From assembly GCA_019114985.1 (NCBI GenBank), contig DXEM01000034.1, positions 48,676 to 112,675 on the forward strand: DNA of 64,000 nt. Reading direction: 5' to 3'. Shown in pieces: positions 35,517 to 44,542 of the stretch (positions within the stretch are counted from its first letter, which is position 1; each line of letters starts with the position of its first letter). The position numbers and the translations under genes are program-made. The stretch is from Candidatus Anaerostipes excrementavium (GTDB lineage: Bacteria; Bacillota; Clostridia; Lachnospirales; Lachnospiraceae). The notes under the pieces were generated by a model. It worked only from the letters and a program-made list of their open reading frames with translations. It made no database searches and was not told the DNA's origin.

Positions 35517-36902
35517 ATGACAAAAATGCAAAAGAAAAACAGAGAAAATGTGTCATGGGGAAATTTTTACAAGGCTGTATTTGCCCTTGTTCTTCCGATG
35601 GCGCTGCAGAATTTGATCAATGTAGGCGTAACAGCAGCGGATGTCGTGATGCTTGGAAAAGTAGGAGAAAAAGTGCTTTCCGGTGCATCTCTAGCCGGTC
35701 AGATCCAATATATCATGGTCTTATTTTTATTTGGTCTTACTTCAGGAGCTACGGTACTGACAGCCCAATACTGGGGAAAGGGAGACCGGGATACGATTGA
35801 GAAGATTTTGGCCTTGGGAATCAAAGCTTCTATCTGTGTGACGGTTTTCTTTACCATCGCGGCGCTTACGATTCCGGGATTATTGATGAAGATATTTACC
35901 AATGATCCCGCGGTTATTGCAGAGGGTGTACGGTATTTGAGGATCGTGGCGTTTTCCTATGTTATGATGGGGATCACACAGGTTTATTTGTATACGATGC
36001 GAAGCGTAGAACGAGTCGTGATTGCCACGGTTGTTTATTTAGCTTCTTTGATCTGTAATATTATTTTAAATTCTATTTTTATTTTCGGATTGCTGGGAGT
36101 ACCGGCCATGGGAATTCGCGGTGCAGCGCTTGCAACGCTGATTTCCAGAAGCTTGGAATTGTTCTTGGTATTCTTGTACGCCAAATTTTATAATCGGGAA
36201 ATTTGTTTTCGCTTATCTTATTTGCTGCACACGGATCGTCTGCTGATCAAAGACTTTTTGATCTATTCGATTCCGGTAGTTTTAAATGAAGTGATGTGGG
36301 GATTTGGAACTTCAGCGAATACGGCGATTTTAGGACATTTAGGAAGTGCGGCGGTCGCCGCCAATTCCGTGGCGCAGGTAGCAAGACAGCTGGCTACGGT
36401 CGTTTCTTTCGGACTGTCCAGCGCTACGGCCATTTATCTTGGAAAGACCATCGGGGAAGGAAAACTGGAGCTTGCCAAAGCATACTCCAGGCGTTTTATT
36501 GTATTAAGTGTTGTGATGGGACTTGCCGGAGGACTTTTAATTTTGCTGGCAATTCCGGTTGCCGTATCGGTTTTATCTCTTACTCTGCAGGCCAAAGGTT
36601 ATTTGAAAATCATGTTCTGCATTATGGCATATTTTGTCGTTGCGCAGGCTTATAATACGACCATGGTTGTGGGAACGTTTCGTTCCGGAGGAGATACCAG
36701 GTTTGGTTTGATTCTGGATGTTTCCACCATGTGGGGATGCTCCATTTTATTTGGCGCTTTGGCGGCGTTTGTCTGGAAATGGAGTGTCCCGGCAGTCTAT
36801 GTGATTTTGATGAGTGATGAACTAATCAAAGTCCCGATTACTACGCTCCGTTATCTGCAATATCGATGGCTTCGCAACGTCACCCGAGAAGAAATTTCTT
36901 AA
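35517..36902 (+). CDS. MATE-family efflux transporter 2
   Basis: A 461-residue twelve-helix MATE protein, diverged from the one at 33478. Characteristic segments are PMALQNLINVGVTAADVVMLG, TVLTAQYWGKGD and NTTMVVGTFRSGGDTRFG. Start 35517 has AAAGGAAAGAGAAG upstream; the frame continues upstream to 35355 without a site. A TATAAT at 35478-35483 probably serves it, with only a weak -35. The MarR operators lie 40-80 bp upstream and may control it too. Confidence 0.9.
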   Translation: MTKMQKKNRENVSWGNFYKAVFALVLPMALQNLINVGVTAADVVMLGKVGEKVLSGASLAGQIQYIMVLFLFGLTSGATVLTAQYWGKGDRDTIEKILALGIKASICVTVFFTIAALTIPGLLMKIFTNDPAVIAEGVRYLRIVAFSYVMMGITQVYLYTMRSVERVVIATVVYLASLICNIILNSIFIFGLLGVPAMGIRGAALATLISRSLELFLVFLYAKFYNREICFRLSYLLHTDRLLIKDFLIYSIPVVLNEVMWGFGTSANTAILGHLGSAAVAANSVAQVARQLATVVSFGLSSATAIYLGKTIGEGKLELAKAYSRRFIVLSVVMGLAGGLLILLAIPVAVSVLSLTLQAKGYLKIMFCIMAYFVVAQAYNTTMVVGTFRSGGDTRFGLILDVSTMWGCSILFGALAAFVWKWSVPAVYVILMSDELIKVPITTLRYLQYRWLRNVTREEIS

Positions 36903-36924
36903 AGATAAGATCTGGAGGATGAGA

Positions 36925-37890
36925 ATGGAAGATCAATTTCAGAGAAAAATCGAATATGCCAGAATTTCTGTCACAGACCGATGCAATCTTCGATGCAGAT
37001 ACTGCAGACCGGATCATCAGGAAATATTGGAACATAAGGACATTTTAACCTACGAGGAATTGCTGCAGATTTGTGAGATGTTTTGTCGTTTGGGGATTCG
37101 GCGATTTAAGGTAACCGGAGGCGAACCTCTGGTACGCCATGGATGCCTTTCGTTTATGAGAAGTTTGAAACAGCTGACAGGCGTCAAGCAGGTGACATTA
37201 ACGACCAATGGAACCTTGCTCCGTCCAGAGATCTCCAAATTAAAAGAAATAAAAATCGATGGGATCAACATCAGCTTGGATACTTTAAATCCGGAGAAAT
37301 ATCAGAAAATCACCGGGTCTTACCAATTGGAAGAAGTGCTGACTTCAATTGATGCCGCATGGGAGGCAGAGATTCCGGTTAAGATCAATAAAGTTCTTCT
37401 GCCGGAAGACACTATGGAGGATCTATGGCCCTTTGTAGAACGATTTATGGAAAAACGAAAAATTCCGGTGCGGCTGATCGAACAGATGCCATTTGGAAAT
37501 CAGAAAGTGGAATCAGCTGTTTTAACCGGAGAAACCATTTTGAAAGCGATACGGCAAAGCGGCAGGAGCGCAGCGAAGCTGGATACAGCGTTTGGAAACG
37601 GACCAGCTTCTTATTACCGAATTCAGGGAGCAGTAGCGCCTTTAGGGTTAATTGAAGCAGTCCATGGGAATTTTTGTGCGGAATGCAATCGCATTCGTTT
37701 AACATCTGCGGGATGGTTAAAGCCTTGTCTCTATTCTCCTCCAACGATATCTTTGAGAGATCTTTTGAGAAGTGGCAGATCAGAAGAAGAAATTTTGCAA
37801 AAAATCCACAAAGAGATTTTTGAAAAACCCGTTTCCCATCATTTTGGAGAAAAGCCGTCTGCAGAAGAAATGTATCGAATTGGCGGATAG
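36925..37890 (+). CDS. moaA: GTP 3',8-cyclase
   Basis: A 321-residue radical SAM enzyme for the first step of molybdopterin synthesis. N-terminal 4Fe-4S site is CNLRCRYC (in TDRCNLRCRYC); the C-terminal cluster is FCAECNRIRLTSAGWLKPCL. VTGGEPLVR and TTNGTLL match the family. MoaC is not next door. GGAGG lies 7 bp before ATG 36925. It follows MATE 2 by 22 bp and opens the molybdenum cluster, though a new promoter follows it. Confidence 0.93.
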   Translation: MEDQFQRKIEYARISVTDRCNLRCRYCRPDHQEILEHKDILTYEELLQICEMFCRLGIRRFKVTGGEPLVRHGCLSFMRSLKQLTGVKQVTLTTNGTLLRPEISKLKEIKIDGINISLDTLNPEKYQKITGSYQLEEVLTSIDAAWEAEIPVKINKVLLPEDTMEDLWPFVERFMEKRKIPVRLIEQMPFGNQKVESAVLTGETILKAIRQSGRSAAKLDTAFGNGPASYYRIQGAVAPLGLIEAVHGNFCAECNRIRLTSAGWLKPCLYSPPTISLRDLLRSGRSEEEILQKIHKEIFEKPVSHHFGEKPSAEEMYRIGG

Positions 37891-37900
37891 TCGATTTTTG

Positions 37901-37976
37901 TTGTGTCAGAGCGAAAAAATTGGTATAATAAGCGTAAGAAAAAATCAGTGGAAAAAGCGGCAAAAACAGCCGCTTT
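37901..37976 (+). promoter_or_regulatory. Promoter and leader hairpin of the molybdenum operon
   Basis: TTGTGT (37901-37906), 17-bp spacer, TATAAT (37924-37929). In the leader, AAAGCGGC (37954-37961) pairs with GCCGCTTT (37969-37976), followed by GTTT. This could be a moaA terminator or an attenuator for the next genes. Confidence 0.65.
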
Positions 37977-37988
37977 GTTTCATGAAAG

Positions 37989-38012
37989 CGTTATTCTCAA
38001 GCGAGAATAACG
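37989..38012 (+). promoter_or_regulatory. ModE-like operator
   Basis: CGTTATTCTC-AAGC-GAGAATAACG is a perfect 10-bp inverted repeat ending in CGTTAT/ATAACG, the outer form of ModE sites. It lies just upstream of the ribosome site of the MOSC-MogA gene. A ModE-like gene is in the same cluster (42192). Confidence 0.7.
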
Positions 38013-38024
38013 AAAGGGAGGCAT

Positions 38025-38975
38025 ATGGAAGGAATTATCAAAGCAGTCTGTATCAGCGAGAAGAAAGGTACAGCGAAAAAAAATGTAAAAGAAGCAGTTT
38101 TAGAAGAAGATCATGGAATCAAAGGGGACGCACATGCCGGGAAATGGCACAGACAAGTCAGTTTGTTAAGTGAAGATCGAGTAAAAGAATTCAACGAACG
38201 AGGAGGAAATGCGGTTCCGGGAGATTTTGGTGAGAATTTGTTGGTAGCAGGGATTGATTTTTCTCACCTTCCGGTTGGAACCATCTTTTCCTGTGGTACG
38301 GTTCGCCTTAAAATGACACAGATCGGGAAAGAATGTCACAGCCATTGTGAAATTTATCATAGAGTCGGCGACTGTATCATGCCCCGGGAAGGCGTCTTTG
38401 CAGAAGTTATAGCAGGAGGAAAGATAAAAGTCGGTGACCGGATGGAAGTGAAACAGCCTCAGGAGAACGATGTTTTAACAGTAGCAGTGATTACGTTAAG
38501 CGATAAGGGATACGCCGGACAACGAAAAGATACCAGCGGCCCCAGGGCTGCAAAGATCCTGCAGGAGGCAGGCTATGAGGTTGTGGAGCAGATTCTGCTT
38601 CCGGATGAACAAAAACGCATAGAAAAAGAGTTCATTCGCTTATGTGACAGCAGGCAGGTTAGTTTGATTATTACCACAGGGGGAACCGGATTTTCATTGA
38701 GGGATCGGACGCCGGAAGCTACGCTTGCGGTAGGAGAGCGCCAGGCTCCCGGAATCGCAGAAGCGATCCGCGCAGGTTCCATGAAGATTACCAATCGAGC
38801 GATGCTTTCCAGAGGAGTGGCCGTCATTCGAGGAAGGACGCTGATCGTTAATCTTCCAGGCAGTGAGAAAGCAGTGGCGGAATCAATGTCTTTTATTATC
38901 GACGGTTTGGAGCATGGATTAAAGATTTTGAGAGGAACGGCTTCCGAATGTGGAACAGCTTATAAGGAGAGATAA
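38025..38975 (+). CDS. MOSC domain-MogA/MoaB fusion protein
   Basis: A 316-residue two-domain protein. Residues 1-142 are a MOSC domain (EDHGIKGDAHAGKWHRQVS, CHSHCEIY, VGDCIMPREGVFAEV), a sulfur-carrying fold with conserved Cys. Residues 150-316 are a MogA/MoaB molybdopterin adenylyltransferase domain (VITLSDKGYAGQRKDTSGP, TTGGTGFSLRDRTPEAT, NLPGSEKAV). MogA-type proteins adenylylate molybdopterin before Mo insertion. AAGGGAGG precedes the start. The pairing fits cofactor finishing for a sulfurated or selenated Mo enzyme. Confidence 0.9.
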   Translation: MEGIIKAVCISEKKGTAKKNVKEAVLEEDHGIKGDAHAGKWHRQVSLLSEDRVKEFNERGGNAVPGDFGENLLVAGIDFSHLPVGTIFSCGTVRLKMTQIGKECHSHCEIYHRVGDCIMPREGVFAEVIAGGKIKVGDRMEVKQPQENDVLTVAVITLSDKGYAGQRKDTSGPRAAKILQEAGYEVVEQILLPDEQKRIEKEFIRLCDSRQVSLIITTGGTGFSLRDRTPEATLAVGERQAPGIAEAIRAGSMKITNRAMLSRGVAVIRGRTLIVNLPGSEKAVAESMSFIIDGLEHGLKILRGTASECGTAYKER

Positions 38976-38976
38976 G

Positions 38977-39666
38977 ATGGACACTTCACCGATTATTATA
39001 TCAATGAAAACAGCGGCCTTAACAATTTTGATTACTTTTGTACTGGGCTTATTGGCTGCCAGGGGCGTTTTATATCGGAAGAAAGAAGCATCGAAGGTGA
39101 TATGGGATGGAATCTTTACCATGCCGCTGGTTTTGCCTCCGACGGTGGCAGGCTTCTTTCTATTATATATATTTGGCACTTATGGACCGATAGGCAGTTT
39201 CTTTCAAAATGTATTCGGCATAAAAATCGCCTTTTCATGGGGCGCTACAGTCCTTGCGGCAGTGGTTATATCATTTCCGCTGATGTATCGCTCTGCCAGA
39301 GGCGCTTTGGAGCAAGTGGACAAAGATCTGATTTTTGCGGCAAGGACTCTTGGTTTGAGTGAATGGAGCATTTTCTTTCGAATCATGATTCCAAATGCTT
39401 TGCCTGGCATTATATCCGGCGGAGTGTTGGCTTTTGCCAGAGGATTGGGTGAATTCGGCGCGACAGCCATGATCGCGGGAAATATTCCGGGAAAGACACG
39501 AACCCTTCCGCTGGCAGTTTATTCTGAGGTAGCAGCCGGAAATATGGATGAAGCATACCAATATGTAGTCGTGATTGTCGCCATATGTTTTGTTATGGTC
39601 ATAGGAATGAACGTTTATCTGCTCTTAGAAAAGAAAAAAAGGGAAGAAGGTTCCGAGATATTATGA
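38977..39666 (+). CDS. modB: Molybdate ABC transporter permease
   Basis: A 229-residue inner-membrane permease with five to six helices and the EAA loop ARTLGLSEWSIFFRIMIPNALPG near residue 125. The motif GLGEFGATAMIAGN is diagnostic for ModB/CysTW-type molybdate-sulfate permeases. AAGGAGAGATAAG precedes the start, 1 bp after the previous stop. Gene order modB-modC-modA is a permutation of the usual modABC. Confidence 0.92.
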   Translation: MDTSPIIISMKTAALTILITFVLGLLAARGVLYRKKEASKVIWDGIFTMPLVLPPTVAGFFLLYIFGTYGPIGSFFQNVFGIKIAFSWGATVLAAVVISFPLMYRSARGALEQVDKDLIFAARTLGLSEWSIFFRIMIPNALPGIISGGVLAFARGLGEFGATAMIAGNIPGKTRTLPLAVYSEVAAGNMDEAYQYVVVIVAICFVMVIGMNVYLLLEKKKREEGSEIL

Positions 39667-40349
39667 ATCTGGAAGTAAAGATACAAAAGAGATTAAAGGA
39701 ATTTCAATTGGAAGCAAGTTTTTCCGTTGGAAACGAATGTGTCGGTCTGATGGGTCCGTCTGGAAGCGGAAAAAGTATGACATTAAAATGTATTGCAGGA
39801 ATTGAGCAGCCGGACAGCGGAGAGATTATTTTAAATAAGAATCCATTGTTCGATTCTTCAAAAAAAATCGATCTTCCGCCTCAGAAGCGAAAGATCGGAT
39901 ATTTATTTCAAGGCTATGCGCTTTTTCCCAATATGACAGTGGAAGAGAATATCCAGTGCGGCCTGAAAGCAAAAAAGCTGGCAAAGCTCGATCGGGCAAG
40001 ACGAACCGAAGAGATGATGGAGAAGTTTAGAATCAAAGAGCTGGCGAAACGATACCCCAGACAGCTGTCCGGAGGACAGAAGCAGCGAACCGCTCTTGCA
40101 CGCCTTATGGCTTATGGGCCGGATGTCATTTTGCTGGATGAACCTTTTTCCGCTCTGGATGAAGCATTAAGAGATGAATTACAGCAGGAACTCTTCCATA
40201 TGCTTGCGGAATATCAAAAGCCATCGATTCTTGTTAGTCATGATCTGCGGGAAATCCGGCGTCTTTGCAAAAAACATTACACAATCAAAGAAGGACGTAT
40301 CCAGCCGAATACGGATTCTGCACAAAAGAAAGCGAGGTTACCATTATGA
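39663..40349 (+). CDS. modC: Molybdate ABC transporter ATP-binding protein
   Basis: A 228-residue ATPase: Walker A GPSGSGKS, Q-loop LFQGYALFPNMT, signature LSGGQKQR, Walker B VILLDEPFSALDE, switch His in LVSHDLREI. It is shorter than E. coli ModC because the C-terminal MOP/TOBE molybdate-binding domain is absent. It overlaps modB and modA by 4 bp each (ATGA), so the three are coupled. Confidence 0.92.
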   Translation: MNLEVKIQKRLKEFQLEASFSVGNECVGLMGPSGSGKSMTLKCIAGIEQPDSGEIILNKNPLFDSSKKIDLPPQKRKIGYLFQGYALFPNMTVEENIQCGLKAKKLAKLDRARRTEEMMEKFRIKELAKRYPRQLSGGQKQRTALARLMAYGPDVILLDEPFSALDEALRDELQQELFHMLAEYQKPSILVSHDLREIRRLCKKHYTIKEGRIQPNTDSAQKKARLPL

Positions 40350-41155
40350 GAAAGCTAAGAAATTTATTGGCAGCAAGTGTGCTGGCAGTATCTATGGTCT
40401 TTGGAGTGACCGGCTGTCAAAGCACTTCCAATGAAAAAGATTCTTCCAAAGAAGAAAGTGTTACATTGTCTTTGGCGGCGGCAGCCAGCCTGGAAAAATG
40501 TTTTACCGAAAAACTGATTCCGATGTTTGAAAAAGAACATGACAATGTAAAAATCGAGGGAAGTTACGACAGCTCCGGTAAGCTGCAAAGTCAGATTGAG
40601 CAGGGAATGGGGGCAGATGTTTTCATGTCTGCGGCAACAGAGCAGATGGACAACTTAGTAAAAGAAGATGATATTGCAGAAGATGATGTGGTAGATTTGC
40701 TGGAAAATAAGCTTGTTTTGGTTGTTCCATCTAAGGATACCAATGAGGATATCACATCCTTTGAAACTGTTTTAAAAGCAGATACCATTGCAGTAGGAGA
40801 TCCGAAGAGTGTACCGGCCGGTCAGTATGCGGAGGAAGCCTTTACAAATCTTAAAATATGGGATGACGTAGAAGCAAAAGCCAGCTTTGGAACCAATGTA
40901 ACCGAAGTTTTAAATTGGGTTGCAAAAGGAAGTGCAGATTGCGGAGTTGTATATGCGACAGATGCTGCAAGCACAGATGATGTAAAAGTGGTCGCAGAAG
41001 CGCCGAAAGATGCGTTAAAGACACCGGTTATTTATCCGGTTGCTTCTTTAAAAGAAAGTGAGAACAAAGATGTGGCAGATGAATTTGTGAAATTCCTTCA
41101 GTCTGATGAGGCATTGAAAGTATTTGAAGATTATGGATTCACAATCAACCAGTAG
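40346..41155 (+). CDS. modA: Molybdate-binding lipoprotein
   Basis: A 269-residue periplasmic-type binding protein anchored as a lipoprotein: signal peptide with lipobox GVTGC near residue 24, then a Ser/Glu/Lys linker. The ModA core has LAAAASLEKCF (oxyanion-binding Ser), YDSSGKLQSQIEQG, GADVFMSAA and GDPKSVPAGQYAEEA. It delivers molybdate or tungstate to ModB. Coupled to modC by ATGA overlap. Confidence 0.93.
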   Translation: MRKLRNLLAASVLAVSMVFGVTGCQSTSNEKDSSKEESVTLSLAAAASLEKCFTEKLIPMFEKEHDNVKIEGSYDSSGKLQSQIEQGMGADVFMSAATEQMDNLVKEDDIAEDDVVDLLENKLVLVVPSKDTNEDITSFETVLKADTIAVGDPKSVPAGQYAEEAFTNLKIWDDVEAKASFGTNVTEVLNWVAKGSADCGVVYATDAASTDDVKVVAEAPKDALKTPVIYPVASLKESENKDVADEFVKFLQSDEALKVFEDYGFTINQ

Positions 41156-41164
41156 GAGCAGAAA

Positions 41165-42190
41165 ATGAAATTAATCGAAACAAAAAAAGCCGTCGGCACA
41201 GTATTGTGCCATGATATAACACAGATTATTAAAGGTGTAACAAAGGATGCCAGATTTCGGAAAGGACATATCGTAACAGAAGAAGATATCCCGGTTCTTT
41301 TATCTCTTGGAAAAGATCATTTGTATGTTTGGGAAGCCGGGGATGATATGCTCCATGAAAATGATGCGGCTGAAATTTTATGCAGTCTTTGCCGAAACGA
41401 TCATATGGATCGATCTTCGGTAAAGGAAGGAAAAATTGAACTAACCGCTGCCTGTGACGGATTGTTTAAGGTCGATAAAGAACGACTGTTAAAGGTGAAC
41501 TCTTTCGGACAGATGATGGTTGCGGCGCGGCATGGAAACACACCGGTCAAAAAAGGGGACAAGCTTGCGGGGACAAGGATCATTCCATTGGTGATTGAAA
41601 AGGAAAAGATGGAAGCAGTGAAAGATTTAGCAGGAAAGGAGCCGATTCTGTCCCTGCTTCCGTACAGACAAAAGAAGGCGGCAGTGATTACAACGGGGAA
41701 TGAGATCTATTACGGTCGGATCCAGGATACCTTTACTCCGGTCGTAGAACAAAAGCTGGGAGAATACGGTGCAAAAATGGCATGGCATATTACGCTTCCG
41801 GACAATCATGAAGAAGTGACAAAGGCAATCTTAAAAGCGATCGAAGACGGAGCAGATATGGTGCTTTGTACAGGAGGAATGAGTGTGGATCCGGATGATC
41901 AAACGCCTCTTGCCATTAAAAATACCAATGCTCATATGGTTTCTTACGGAGCGCCGGTACTTCCGGGAGCCATGTTCCTTCTGGCATACTATGAGGATCG
42001 TATTCCAATCATGGGACTTCCGGGATGTGTCATGTATTCAAAAAGAACTATTTTTGATCTGGTACTTCCAAGAATCATGGCGGATGATCCGATCACTGCC
42101 AAAGAGCTTGCATCTCTGGGCGAGGGAGGTTTTTGCCTGGGGTGTGATGTTTGTACGTATCCGAACTGCGGATTTGGAAAGGGTTGGTAA
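41165..42190 (+). CDS. MoeA-like molybdopterin-binding protein
   Basis: A 341-residue protein with a MoCF-biosynthesis domain (about 170-300: AVITTGNEIYYGRIQDTF, LCTGGMSVDPDDQTP, LPGAMFLLAYYEDRIP, GLPGCVMYSKRT). The N-terminal half resembles a degenerate MoeA domain and lacks a full domain IV. The C-terminus ends in a cysteine cluster, FCLGCDVCTYPNCGFG, not found in E. coli MoeA. This form belongs to molybdenum hydroxylase maturation clusters of Clostridia. It starts 9 bp after modA. Confidence 0.87.
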   Translation: MKLIETKKAVGTVLCHDITQIIKGVTKDARFRKGHIVTEEDIPVLLSLGKDHLYVWEAGDDMLHENDAAEILCSLCRNDHMDRSSVKEGKIELTAACDGLFKVDKERLLKVNSFGQMMVAARHGNTPVKKGDKLAGTRIIPLVIEKEKMEAVKDLAGKEPILSLLPYRQKKAAVITTGNEIYYGRIQDTFTPVVEQKLGEYGAKMAWHITLPDNHEEVTKAILKAIEDGADMVLCTGGMSVDPDDQTPLAIKNTNAHMVSYGAPVLPGAMFLLAYYEDRIPIMGLPGCVMYSKRTIFDLVLPRIMADDPITAKELASLGEGGFCLGCDVCTYPNCGFGKGW

Positions 42191-42191
42191 G

Positions 42192-42554
42192 ATGAGAAAG
42201 GAACATATGCCGAAACAATTTGATATCAGACTTCGGGTATTTCAGGAAGAACCTGCATTTGGAAAGGGAGTCGCCGAGCTTATGGAGCTGATTGAGCTGA
42301 AAGGCTCCCTTTCTGCTGCTTACAAAGAGATGGGAATGGCAGCCAGCAAGGCATGGAAAATTTTGAAACGAGCAGAAGCTGATCTTGGATTCTCTTTGGT
42401 AGAAAGTGTATCCGGAGGAAAAACCGGAGGATATTCGAAACTTACCGAAGAAGGAAAAGAGTTCCTGAAACGATACCAAATGTTCCGGAAAGAAATGGAT
42501 CAGGCTGCCAAAGAATCTTTTTTGAAATATTTTGGCAATCAGGACGCGACATGA
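42192..42554 (+). CDS. ModE-like transcriptional regulator (DNA-binding domain only)
   Basis: A 120-residue protein corresponding to the N-terminal winged-helix of ModE/LysR type: GKGVAELMELIELKGSLSAA, then a recognition helix KEMGMAASKAWKILKRAE and the wing VSGGKTGGYSKLTEEG. There is no molybdate-binding MOP domain, so how it would sense molybdate is unclear. The palindrome at 37989-38012 is the likely target. One base after the MoeA-like stop. An alternative start is ATG 42207. Confidence 0.88.
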   Translation: MRKEHMPKQFDIRLRVFQEEPAFGKGVAELMELIELKGSLSAAYKEMGMAASKAWKILKRAEADLGFSLVESVSGGKTGGYSKLTEEGKEFLKRYQMFRKEMDQAAKESFLKYFGNQDAT

Positions 42555-42589
42555 TACAATAAGAAAAAACGAAAGCAAAGGAGCAGCCA

Positions 42590-44542
42590 ATGAAAGATTT
42601 GATCATTGTGCGGGGCGGCGGAGATATCGCTACCGGAACGATTTATAAATTGGTAAAAAGCGGATTTAACGTATTAGTTTTGGAGATAGAATCTCCATCG
42701 GCGATCCGCAGAAATGTGGCTTTTTCTGAGGCGGTTTACGATGGAAAGACAAAAGTTGAGGATATGACTTGCGAGTTGGCACATTCCACAGATGAGGCTG
42801 TCAAAATTATGGAACAGGGGCGGCCGGCTCTCATGGTAGATCCGGAAGCCAGATGTCTGGAAAAATTACATCCTTTGGCGCTGGTGGATGCGATCTTAGC
42901 CAAGAAAAACCTTGGAACAAACCGCAGGATGGCGCCGATTACGATTGCTTTAGGACCTGGCTTTACTGCAGGAGAAGATGTGGATGCAGTCATCGAGACA
43001 AAACGAGGTCATCGGCTGGGACGGGTCATTCGAGAAGGATCCGCAATCGCTAATACAGGAATTCCAGGTGTGATCGCAGGCGTTGGAAAAGACCGGGTCA
43101 TCCATTCTCCGGGAAAGGGAGTTCTAAGAAATGTGTGTCATATTACGGATACAGTGAAGAAAGGACAGACAATTGCTTATATTGAGGACGGTCAGGAAAA
43201 GATAGAAGTCCATGCAACGATTGATGGTCTGCTGCGCGGGCTGATTCGAGATGGTTATCCTGTGACCAAAGGATTTAAGATTGCGGATATTGATCCAAGG
43301 ATGGAAGAATATAGCAACTGCTTTACAATTTCTGATAAAGCAAGGTGTATTGGAGGGGGCGTCCTGGAAGCGATTCTTACTTTAAAAGAAGAGCAGAGAC
43401 AGAAAGAACACGGCATTTATGCAGACTACGCCGCGACCAGTGCGAAGAAACCTTTTGAGGTAAAGAAGGCAGTTCTTGATTCCATGTCTCAGGGCAATGC
43501 CGGGAGAGGAGCCCACAGCGCTTCTTTAAAAGCATCCAGAACCATCTTTCGGGCAAGAAGAGAAATCTGTGAATTCTTTGATGCAGATCGTCCGGAACAG
43601 GTTGTCTTTACCAGCGGCATTACGGAAAGTCTTAATTTGGTGATAAAAGGGCTTTTAGAACCGGGAGATCATGTGATTACGACTTATATGGAACATAACA
43701 GTGTGCTGCGCCCTCTCTATGAGATGGAACAAAAGGGAGTTTCTCTTACAATTACGGATCCATGCCCAGAGGCCATAGCAAGGGAATTTCGCAAAAATAC
43801 AAAAGCAGTGATCATGACCCACGGTTCCAATGTGACCGGAGAAGTGTTTGATATTGCTGCAGTTGGTGCGTTATGCCGTGAAAAAGGAATTCGATTGATT
43901 GCAGATACTGCTCAGACAGCGGGAATTTTCCCTATTTCCATGAAAAAAGATCAGATTGATATTCTTTGTTTTGCAGGACATAAAGGGCTTTTAGGGCCGC
44001 AAGGAATCGGAGGTATCTGTATTCGTGACGGCATAGGGATTCGTCCGTTAAAGACCGGAGGAAGTGGTTTTGACTCTTTCTCCAAGAGTCATCCGAAAAA
44101 AATGCCGGAGGCACTGGAGGCCGGAACACAAAACGGACCGGGAATCGCAGGTTTAGAAGCAGGAATTCGTTTGATACGCTCCATTGGATTGGATCAGATC
44201 AGACAACGAGAACAAAACTCCATCCGGCTTTTTTACGAACAAATCAAAGATGTACCGGGAATTTCGTTCTATGGTCTGGGAGCCGATCCGGATTTTTCAA
44301 AAAGGACGGCGGTGCTTTCCTGTAATTTAAAAGATTACGATTCTTCTATTGTCAGCGAGGAACTGGAAGAACGATTTGGTATCCAGACCAGACCCGGAGC
44401 CCATTGTGCCCCTTTGGTGCATGAACATTACCATACAAAAGAGCAGGGAATGGTACGATTTAGTTTTGGATTTGATACGACAGAAGAAGAAATCCGAATT
44501 GCGGCAGAGGCGCTGAAAAAATTAATGGAGGAAGAAGTATGA
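42590..44542 (+). CDS. YqeB-cysteine desulfurase fusion for Se-Mo cofactor
   Basis: A 650-residue two-part enzyme. Residues 1-275 match YqeB, the EF2563-family selenium-dependent molybdenum hydroxylase protein (IIVRGGGDIATGTIYKL, ALGPGFTAGEDVD, GTIGGVL-like IGGGVLEAIL). Residues 285-650 are a class V aminotransferase/cysteine desulfurase: YADYAATS start, PLP Lys in FAGHKGLLGPQG, catalytic Cys in RPGAHCAPL. The desulfurase could supply persulfide or, with selenocysteine, selenide for the active-site Mo ligand. Fusion of the two in one chain is unusual to me. It overlaps the next gene by 4 bp. Confidence 0.9.
   Translation: MKDLIIVRGGGDIATGTIYKLVKSGFNVLVLEIESPSAIRRNVAFSEAVYDGKTKVEDMTCELAHSTDEAVKIMEQGRPALMVDPEARCLEKLHPLALVDAILAKKNLGTNRRMAPITIALGPGFTAGEDVDAVIETKRGHRLGRVIREGSAIANTGIPGVIAGVGKDRVIHSPGKGVLRNVCHITDTVKKGQTIAYIEDGQEKIEVHATIDGLLRGLIRDGYPVTKGFKIADIDPRMEEYSNCFTISDKARCIGGGVLEAILTLKEEQRQKEHGIYADYAATSAKKPFEVKKAVLDSMSQGNAGRGAHSASLKASRTIFRARREICEFFDADRPEQVVFTSGITESLNLVIKGLLEPGDHVITTYMEHNSVLRPLYEMEQKGVSLTITDPCPEAIAREFRKNTKAVIMTHGSNVTGEVFDIAAVGALCREKGIRLIADTAQTAGIFPISMKKDQIDILCFAGHKGLLGPQGIGGICIRDGIGIRPLKTGGSGFDSFSKSHPKKMPEALEAGTQNGPGIAGLEAGIRLIRSIGLDQIRQREQNSIRLFYEQIKDVPGISFYGLGADPDFSKRTAVLSCNLKDYDSSIVSEELEERFGIQTRPGAHCAPLVHEHYHTKEQGMVRFSFGFDTTEEEIRIAAEALKKLMEEEV

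Noticed and set aside
37891..38024. A molybdenum cofactor riboswitch before the MOSC-MogA gene
   Set aside because: The leader is short and has only two simple hairpins, without the larger Moco RNA architecture; a promoter plus ModE-like operator explains it better.
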